DNA of 64,000 nt, from the NCBI RefSeq assembly GCF_900167525.1, contig NZ_FUZQ01000008.1, positions 1-64,000 on the forward strand, read 5' to 3'. Source of the stretch: Krasilnikoviella flava (GTDB taxonomy: Bacteria; Actinomycetota; Actinomycetes; Actinomycetales; Cellulomonadaceae). The position numbers and the translations under genes were made by a program. The notes below the pieces were generated by a model that searched no databases, was not told the origin of the DNA, and saw nothing but the letters and a program-made list of their open reading frames with translations. Below are positions 58,775-64,000 of the stretch, one piece after another; positions within the stretch are counted from its first letter, which is position 1; every line of letters begins with the position of its first letter.

Positions 58775-58814
58775 GAGGCCGCCGAGCTCGACGTCATGTC
58801 GGATCGGCGGCCTC
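58775..58814 (+). terminator. Terminator after the 2-hydroxyacid dehydrogenase
   Basis: 11-bp perfect stem (58775-58785 GAGGCCGCCGA with 58804-58814 TCGGCGGCCTC), with a small inner CGAC/GTCG pairing in the loop, followed by TTGCATGTT. It starts 17 bases after the stop codon. Confidence 0.75.
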
Positions 58815-58986
58815 TTGCATGTTCACTCGGCTGTACGTTTGTGTGACTTTATGTTCCATTGCGTCTTCAGTTGTTATCGCACCGAGACCGGAGGCGTTTG
58901 ACCAGATCGGCCAGGATCGGCCAGAGTGTGTCGCGGACACCCGCTCATCACCCTCGTTGCCGAGGTTGACCCACAGGGACGTGGAC
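58815..58986 (+). promoter_or_regulatory. Promoter region of the second CUT1 importer operon
   Basis: About 170 bases whose left half (58820-58885) is the most A+T-rich stretch of the right end. TGTTAT at 58872-58877 with TTATGT 17 bases upstream is one candidate promoter. Two direct copies of GATCGGCCAG (58905-58914 and 58915-58924) lie between it and the first permease gene and may be regulator half-sites. Confidence 0.4.
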
Positions 58987-59913
58987 ATGTCGAGTTCACA
59001 AACTCACACTCTTCAGAACACAACATCACAAGCGCCGCCACGGCGGCTCAGCGACGGACAGTTCGCGGTGCTGCTGCTCCTGCCTGGTGTCGCGCTGCTC
59101 GCCGGCGTGGTGCTCTACCCGCTGATCGCCGCGCTCGTCACGGCATTCTTCGAGCAGAGCCTCGTGCTGCCCGGGCGCACGTTCGTCGGGCTGCAGAACA
59201 TCGTCGAGGTCCTGCAGGGCGACTTCCTGCGGCTGCTGCGCCAGACGCTCGTCTTCACGCTCGGCACCACGATCCTGCCGTTCGTGGTCGGCTTCGCCCT
59301 CGCGCTGGCGCTGAACACGAAGATCCGCGGCGCCAAGGTGCTGCGCGGGCTCATGCTCATCCCCTGGCTCGTGCCCGGCGTCGTCGTGTCGTTCCTGTGG
59401 ATGTGGATCTTCAACGCCAACTACGGCGTGATGAACGCGCTGCTGCAGACGCTCGGCCTCGTCGACGACCCGCAGGCCTGGCTCGCCCAGCCCGGCACCG
59501 CGATGGGCGCGGTGATCCTGGCGAAGACCTGGCAGTCGTTCCCCTGGATGATGGTCATGCTCCTGGCCGGCCTGCAGACCGTGCCGGTCGAGCTGCACGA
59601 GGCCGCCGAGATGGACGGCGCGGGCACGGTCCGGCGCTTCTTCGCCATCACCATGCCGCACCTCAAGGGCATCGTCGGCCTGGTGCTGCTGCTGGAGTTC
59701 ATCTGGAACTTCCAGCACTTCGACATCATCTACGTCCTCACCGGCGGCGGCCCCGCGGGCGCCACCCAGACGTTCGCCACCGCCGTGTACGAGACGGCCT
59801 TCCAGGGCTACGACCTCGGCAAGGCCGGCGCGCTGGGCCTGCTGTGGATGGTGCTGCTCATGGCGCTCGTCGTCGTGTACGTCCGCTTCTCGGAGAAGGG
59901 AGAGGAGCGATGA
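58987..59913 (+). CDS. CUT1 ABC sugar permease (UgpA/MalF-like)
   Basis: 308 residues, six transmembrane helices (first at FAVLLLLPGVALLAGVVLYP). The EAA loop is TVPVELHEAAEMDGAGTVRR. The N-terminal tail (SSSQTHTLQNTTSQAPPRR) is Ser/Thr-rich. AGGGA 7 bases upstream sets the ATG. First gene of an importer operon that also carries the binding protein and a secreted propeller protein. No ATPase gene. Confidence 0.9.
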   Translation: MSSSQTHTLQNTTSQAPPRRLSDGQFAVLLLLPGVALLAGVVLYPLIAALVTAFFEQSLVLPGRTFVGLQNIVEVLQGDFLRLLRQTLVFTLGTTILPFVVGFALALALNTKIRGAKVLRGLMLIPWLVPGVVVSFLWMWIFNANYGVMNALLQTLGLVDDPQAWLAQPGTAMGAVILAKTWQSFPWMMVMLLAGLQTVPVELHEAAEMDGAGTVRRFFAITMPHLKGIVGLVLLLEFIWNFQHFDIIYVLTGGGPAGATQTFATAVYETAFQGYDLGKAGALGLLWMVLLMALVVVYVRFSEKGEER

Positions 59914-60848
59914 GCGCGACGACCCAGCTCCCCGCCACGCCCACGCCGCCCTCCGCCTCGTCGCCGGCCGGCGGCGACGCGCCCCGGCCGCCCCAGCGGC
60001 TGCGCCGCGGCGCCCTGCGCTCCGAGCGTCCCGGCGTGCGGATCGCCGCCTGGGCCACGGTCGTCGTGTGCGGCGGCTTCGGCCTCCTGCCGGTGTACTG
60101 GCTGCTCGCCACGTCCCTGACGCCGCGCGACCAGGTGTTCAGCTACCCGCCGAAGTTCTTCCCGTCGGCGCCCACCCTGGACGCGTTCGCCGCGCTCGCC
60201 TCGAACGAGCAGCTGTTCGGCTACCTGCGCAACAGCGTCATCGTCTCGGTGCTCACCGCGGTGCTGTCGGTGCTCGTGTCCGCGTACATGGGGTACTCGT
60301 TCTCCAAGTTCCGCTACCGCGGCCGTCGGTCCCTGATGTACCTGGTGCTGGCGTCGCAGATGTTCCCGCAGGCCCTGCTGCTGGTGACGCTCTACAGCGT
60401 GTTCAGCGCCTACAACCTGCTCAACACGTACACCGCGCTGGTGCTGAGCTTCACCACGTTCACGCTGCCGCTGTGCGTGTGGATGCTCAAGGGCTTCTTC
60501 GACACGATCCCGGACGAGCTGATCGAGGCGGCCCGCGTCGACGGCGCCTCCCGCCTGCGGATCATCCACTCCATCGTGCTGCCGCTGGCCGCGCCCGGCC
60601 TCATCGCCGCCGGGCTGTTCGCCTTCGTCCGCGGCTGGAACGACTTCGTCTTCGCCCTCACCCTCGCCGGCCCGGAGAAGCAGACCCTGCCGCCCGGCCT
60701 GGTCAACACCTTCATCGGCGAGGCCTCGACGGCGTGGCCCGAGCTCATGGCGGCGTCGCTCGTCGTGTCGCTCCCGGTCGCGATCGCCTTCATCGCCCTG
60801 CAGAAGTACCTGGTCGGCGGCCTCACGGCCGGCGCCGTCAAGGGCTGA
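59910..60848 (+). CDS. CUT1 ABC sugar permease (UgpE/MalG-like)
   Basis: 312 residues. A Pro/Ala-rich N-terminus (PATPTPPSASSPAGGDAPRP) precedes six transmembrane helices from IAAWATVVVCGGFGLLPVYW. EAA motif: TIPDELIEAARVDGASRLRI. The ATG overlaps the previous stop codon (ATGA) after GAGGAG. Partner of the preceding permease. Confidence 0.9.
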   Translation: MSATTQLPATPTPPSASSPAGGDAPRPPQRLRRGALRSERPGVRIAAWATVVVCGGFGLLPVYWLLATSLTPRDQVFSYPPKFFPSAPTLDAFAALASNEQLFGYLRNSVIVSVLTAVLSVLVSAYMGYSFSKFRYRGRRSLMYLVLASQMFPQALLLVTLYSVFSAYNLLNTYTALVLSFTTFTLPLCVWMLKGFFDTIPDELIEAARVDGASRLRIIHSIVLPLAAPGLIAAGLFAFVRGWNDFVFALTLAGPEKQTLPPGLVNTFIGEASTAWPELMAASLVVSLPVAIAFIALQKYLVGGLTAGAVKG

Positions 60849-60907
60849 CGCACTGCACGCTCCACCCCCTTCCCCACCCCGAACGACCCTCGATGCGGAG
60901 GATCCTC

Positions 60908-62230
60908 ATGTCCACCACTCCCCTGATGCCCTCGGCCGTCTCCCGCCGGCGCATGCTCCAGCTGCTCGGCATCGGCGCCGGCACCGCCGCCCTCGCCGCC
61001 TGCGCGCCGTCGGCCCCCGGCTCGTCCACGGGCGCCGCCTCGGCCGCCGCGACCGGCGGCGCCAAGACCGACTTCGCGTTCTCCTCGTGGTCCTTCACGG
61101 AGGAGGCCGCGGCCCCGGCCCTCGAGGCGATCGTCAAGGCCTACCAGGACCAGGCCGGCGTCACCGTGAAGGACATCTCGTTCCCGTACAACGAGTACAT
61201 CAACCAGCTCACCCTGCAGGTGAAGGGCGGCCAGTTCACCGGCGCCGCGCACGTGGACGTCGCGTGGCTCGGCTCGCTCGCCGCCATGGGCAAGCTGCAG
61301 GACCTGTCCGCGCTGACCGAGGGCCGCGGGTACACCGACGCCGCGCTCGCCGCCGCCCAGTTCGACGGCGTGCAGTACGGCCTGCCGTGGACGATCGGCG
61401 CGATCGGCCTCATCGGGAACTCGGACCTGCTGGAGAAGGTCGGCGTCGCCGGCGACGCCTTCCCGACCACGATCGACGAGTTCGAGAAGACGCTCAAGGA
61501 CCTCAAGGGGCTCGGCGGCGGGCTCATCCCCTACGCCGCGTCCACCAAGGCCGCGCAGCTCAAGGACGCCCTCATCTGGATGGAGACGTTCGGCAGCCCG
61601 CTCGTCGACGGCGACACCGTCACCATCGGCGACGACGCGTCGGTCGAGGCCGTCACCTGGTACAAGTCGCTGTACGACCAGAAGCTCATCGCCGCCGACG
61701 TCGACCGCTTCGACGCCCGCTCGCTGTTCGCGCAGGGCCGCGCCGCCGTCTACGACGACGCCCCCGTCGGCCGGGGCGCGGTCACCGAGGAGTCACCGGA
61801 CAAGGACCTCGGCAGCAAGCTCGTCCCCGTCTCCCGCCCGGTGCTGAAGGCGGGCGACAGCCCGCGCGCCCTCGTGTGGGGCGGCGCCCTCGCCGTCGTG
61901 GACGGCGAGGGCGCCGAGACCGCGGCCGACTTCGCGCAGTTCGCGACGTCCGACCTCGACACCGTGCTGGCCGACTACGAGGTGCGCGGCCTGCCGCCCG
62001 TGACCACCGAGGCCCAGCAGTCCGAGGTCGTGGCCTCCGACACCTTCGGGACCCAGTTCAACGAGCGCATCACCGCGACCTCGACGAGCAACCCGTTCTG
62101 GGCGTTCACCGCGTACTCGCAGATCGAGACCGTCGTCGCCGAGCAGGTGCAGGCCGTGCTCGTCGGCAAGACGGACGCGAAGACCGCCATGCAGAAGGCC
62201 GGCGAGGCCGCCCAGAAGCTGGTCGGCTGA
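60908..62230 (+). CDS. CUT1 ABC sugar-binding lipoprotein
   Basis: 440 residues. The signal peptide has a twin-arginine-like start (SRRRMLQLLGIGAGTAALAA) and ends in the lipobox LAAC, so it may be exported folded and then lipidated. The mature part is a family 1 sugar-binding protein (IVKAYQDQAGVTVKDISFPY, NEYINQLTLQVKGGQF, VDVAWLGSLAAMGKLQDLSA). The ATG at 60908 is chosen because GGAGG is 6 bases upstream; an ATG at 60893 lies before that site. It ends overlapping the next gene by one base. Cargo probably an oligosaccharide of the same glycan the hydrolases attack. Confidence 0.9.
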   Translation: MSTTPLMPSAVSRRRMLQLLGIGAGTAALAACAPSAPGSSTGAASAAATGGAKTDFAFSSWSFTEEAAAPALEAIVKAYQDQAGVTVKDISFPYNEYINQLTLQVKGGQFTGAAHVDVAWLGSLAAMGKLQDLSALTEGRGYTDAALAAAQFDGVQYGLPWTIGAIGLIGNSDLLEKVGVAGDAFPTTIDEFEKTLKDLKGLGGGLIPYAASTKAAQLKDALIWMETFGSPLVDGDTVTIGDDASVEAVTWYKSLYDQKLIAADVDRFDARSLFAQGRAAVYDDAPVGRGAVTEESPDKDLGSKLVPVSRPVLKAGDSPRALVWGGALAVVDGEGAETAADFAQFATSDLDTVLADYEVRGLPPVTTEAQQSEVVASDTFGTQFNERITATSTSNPFWAFTAYSQIETVVAEQVQAVLVGKTDAKTAMQKAGEAAQKLVG

Positions 62231-63663
62231 TGGCCCGCCGGACCGCCCGCGGGCTCGTCCTCGCCTCGACGGCGCTCGCCCTGCTCGCCGGCACGTCCCT
62301 CGCCGCGTCGGCGGCCGTGCCGGCCACGCCCGCGAAGCACACGGAGAGCGTCGAACAGCTCCCGTTCCCCGTGGACCCGTCCAACAACGCCGGCTGGTGG
62401 ACGCCGCTCGACGTGGTCGACGGCGTCACCTACATGGCGTTCGACGCTCCCGCCGCCGAGACGTCGCGGCACGAGGTGCACCTCGCCGCGAAGGGCCCCG
62501 ACGGCGGGTGGACGGCCGGCTGTCTGCGCGCCGACGACGGGACCTGCGCGACCTTCCTCGACGACAGCGGCCACGACCAGCCGTCGATCGTCGTGGACGG
62601 CGACGGCACCATCCACGCGTTCGTGTCGATGCACCACGTGCCGTGGCAGTACTACCGGTCCGCCACCCCCGGCGACATCACGTCCCTCGTGGAGGCGAGC
62701 ACCGACCTGCCCGACCAGGGCGTGCCCATGACCTACCCGGTCACGGCGCGCGGCGCCGACGGCGACGCGTACGTCATGGTGCGTGGCGGGCGCGACGGCG
62801 CGACCGTGCGCGACGGCCGCCTGTACCGGTACGACACGGCCACGGACGCCTGGTCGCGTGTCGCGGTCTTCGCGTCCGGGGTCGGGTACTCGGTCTACCC
62901 GGACGACCTGGAGGTCGGCACGGACGGCCGGCTGCACGTGCTGTGGGAGTGGCACCGCTGGGCGGCCGGCCCGTACCGGCACCTCGGCTCGTACGCCGTG
63001 TACGACCCGGCGGCCGGCACGTGGCAGGACGCCGCGGGTGCCCCGCTCACGACCCCGATCTCCCCGACGGCGGGCGGCGCCGTGGTGTACCAGCCGTTCC
63101 GCCCCGGCGAGACGATGCAGTCCGACGCCCCGACGGTGCAGACCGCGAAGCTCGCCGTGCACGGGGACACGCTCGCGGGCGTGGTCTACCGGTACGCGGA
63201 GGCGAAGGCCGACGGCACCCCCGACCGGTTCGACGTGCGGTTCGCCCGCTTCGACGGCTCCGCGTGGCAGCGCGAGACGGTGATCGACGCCGACTCCCTG
63301 GGCGACGGCATCGACACCGTCGCCGCGCTGGACGCGACGTCCGCGGCCGGCGTCACCCGCGCCTACGCCGTCGTGCAGGGCACCGTCGGCGGCACGCTGC
63401 GCACCCAGGTGGTGCGTGCCGAGCGCGGCCTGACCGGCGGCACCTGGCGGTTCGCCGGCCTCGGCGACGTGCAGGTGGGCCAGCAGCGCCTCGCCGCCCG
63501 CACGCTGCGCACCGGCGCGTCCGCAGGGACCGACGTGCTCTACCTGAGCGCCGCCCAGTCGGGGCCGACGTCGGGCACGTTGTTCCACGCCCGGGTGCCG
63601 CGCACCGGGGCGCCGATCGCGGGCAGCCCGCTCGCCGACGTCGTCGCCGGCCTGCGCGGCTGA
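62230..63663 (+). CDS. Secreted BNR-4-type beta-propeller protein (possible polysaccharide lyase)
   Basis: 477 residues. Sec signal peptide: MARRTARGLVLASTALALLA with cleavage near ASAAVPA. The mature protein shows blade-like repeats, HEVHLAAKGPDGGWTAG, DQPSIVVDGDGTIHAFVSMH with HVPWQYYRSA, YVMVRGGRDGATVRDGRLYR, DDLEVGTDGRLHVLWEWHRW and RFDVRFARFDGSAWQRET. This is the BNR_4 propeller group; some relatives are classed as ulvan lyases (PL24/PL25). His and Tyr residues in MHHVPWQYYRS are possible catalytic residues. Coupled to the importer (TGATG), it likely acts outside the cell to release what is imported. Confidence 0.75.
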   Translation: MARRTARGLVLASTALALLAGTSLAASAAVPATPAKHTESVEQLPFPVDPSNNAGWWTPLDVVDGVTYMAFDAPAAETSRHEVHLAAKGPDGGWTAGCLRADDGTCATFLDDSGHDQPSIVVDGDGTIHAFVSMHHVPWQYYRSATPGDITSLVEASTDLPDQGVPMTYPVTARGADGDAYVMVRGGRDGATVRDGRLYRYDTATDAWSRVAVFASGVGYSVYPDDLEVGTDGRLHVLWEWHRWAAGPYRHLGSYAVYDPAAGTWQDAAGAPLTTPISPTAGGAVVYQPFRPGETMQSDAPTVQTAKLAVHGDTLAGVVYRYAEAKADGTPDRFDVRFARFDGSAWQRETVIDADSLGDGIDTVAALDATSAAGVTRAYAVVQGTVGGTLRTQVVRAERGLTGGTWRFAGLGDVQVGQQRLAARTLRTGASAGTDVLYLSAAQSGPTSGTLFHARVPRTGAPIAGSPLADVVAGLRG

Positions 63664-63730
63664 GCCGCGCCGCACACCCACCCCGCATCACCAGAACCAC
63701 CTGAACCACCGGATCGAGGACTGAGAGATC

Positions 63731-64000
63731 ATGCGCACGCAGACCGTCGAGGCGGACGTCGTCGTCGTCGGAGGGGGGCTCGCCGGCGTCAGCGCGGCGG
63801 TCGCCGCCGCACGGCTGGGCCGCCAGGTGGTGCTGGTCAACAACCGGCCCGTGCTCGGGGGCAACTCCTCGTCCGAGGTGCGGGTGTGGGTGTGCGGCGC
63901 CACCGCGCACGGCAACCAGCGCTGGGCCCGCGAGACCGGGATCGTCGGCGAGATGTACGTCGAGAACCAGTACCGCAACCCCGAGGGCAACCCGGTCTAC
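63731..64000 (+). CDS. FAD-dependent oxidoreductase (N-terminal part, runs off window)
   Basis: First 90 codons are visible; the frame is open to the window end. The start reads VEADVVVVGGGLAGVSAAVA with the FAD-binding GxGxxG motif, then VLVNNRPVLGGNSSSEVRVW and VCGATAHGNQRWARETGIVG, as in the FAD_oxidored (PF12831) group, which is frequent in glycan-degradation loci and often loosely annotated as xanthan lyase. GAGGA precedes the ATG. It continues the importer-propeller operon after a 67-base gap. Its substrate is unknown. Confidence 0.85.
   Translation, partial: MRTQTVEADVVVVGGGLAGVSAAVAAARLGRQVVLVNNRPVLGGNSSSEVRVWVCGATAHGNQRWARETGIVGEMYVENQYRNPEGNPVY

Overview
The window is very G+C-rich with strong GC third-position bias, gene overlaps of the ATGA/GTGA/TGATG type, many GTG starts and CUT1 sugar ABC importers without their own ATPase. 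This points to an actinobacterium, most likely a glycan-degrading Micrococcales lineage (Cellulomonadaceae/Promicromonosporaceae-like). The placement is inferred from style and gene content only. No rRNA, tRNA, CRISPR array, transposase or prophage gene was seen.

Layout. (1) 1-3.9 kb: 3' part of a Mn-type superoxide dismutase, an NTF2-like protein, a TetR regulator divergent from an epoxide hydrolase with two palindromic operators in the promoter, and a FadR-type GntR regulator. (2) 3.9-20.1 kb, minus strand: a mannoside/N-glycan-type locus. A ROK repressor is followed by a lipoprotein, two permeases, GH29, GH2, GH3, GH38, a ROK sugar kinase and GH125, most of them translationally coupled. 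(3) 20.4-26.1 kb: non-phosphorylating L-fucose catabolism (mutarotase, diketo-deoxyfuconate hydrolase, L-fucose dehydrogenase, 2-keto-3-deoxyfuconate dehydrogenase, fuconolactonase), divergent from a second GH29 fucosidase. The fuconate dehydratase is not here. (4) 26.1-31.4 kb: single genes (methyltransferase, ThDP enzyme, SDR, DHFR-like, GNAT, and a left-handed beta-helix protein that has lost its start region).

(5) 31.4-44.9 kb: aromatic catabolism. A MobA/phenol-hydroxylase-like FAD monooxygenase and an IclR regulator, an unrelated M15-type wall peptidase, then an MFS carrier divergent from a homoprotocatechuate meta-cleavage operon: FAH-RraA fusion, GntR regulator, HpaE, HpaD, HpaH, HpaI and succinate-semialdehyde dehydrogenase. 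It ends at a perfect 64-bp palindrome. (6) 44.9-48.9 kb: branched-chain 2-oxoacid dehydrogenase E1alpha-E1beta-E2 behind tandem palindromic operators. (7) 48.9-50 kb: two small membrane proteins and a RidA. (8) 50-64 kb: a second glycan locus with GH36, a DUF2264 protein, a DeoR-HTH/LacI-sensor regulator, heparinase II/III-like protein, 2-hydroxyacid dehydrogenase, a three-gene CUT1 importer, a secreted BNR-type propeller and the start of an FAD oxidoreductase that runs off the window.

The most unusual signals are a dispersed palindromic repeat (GAGCCTGTCGAGACC core) that sits in frame inside at least five coding sequences between 37.5 and 52.7 kb and often encodes VEPVET-like peptides, the FAH-RraA fusion whose interdomain linker is one of these repeats, the loopless 64-bp palindrome, the beheaded beta-helix gene, and the uncharacterised acidic-glycan-type locus at the right end.
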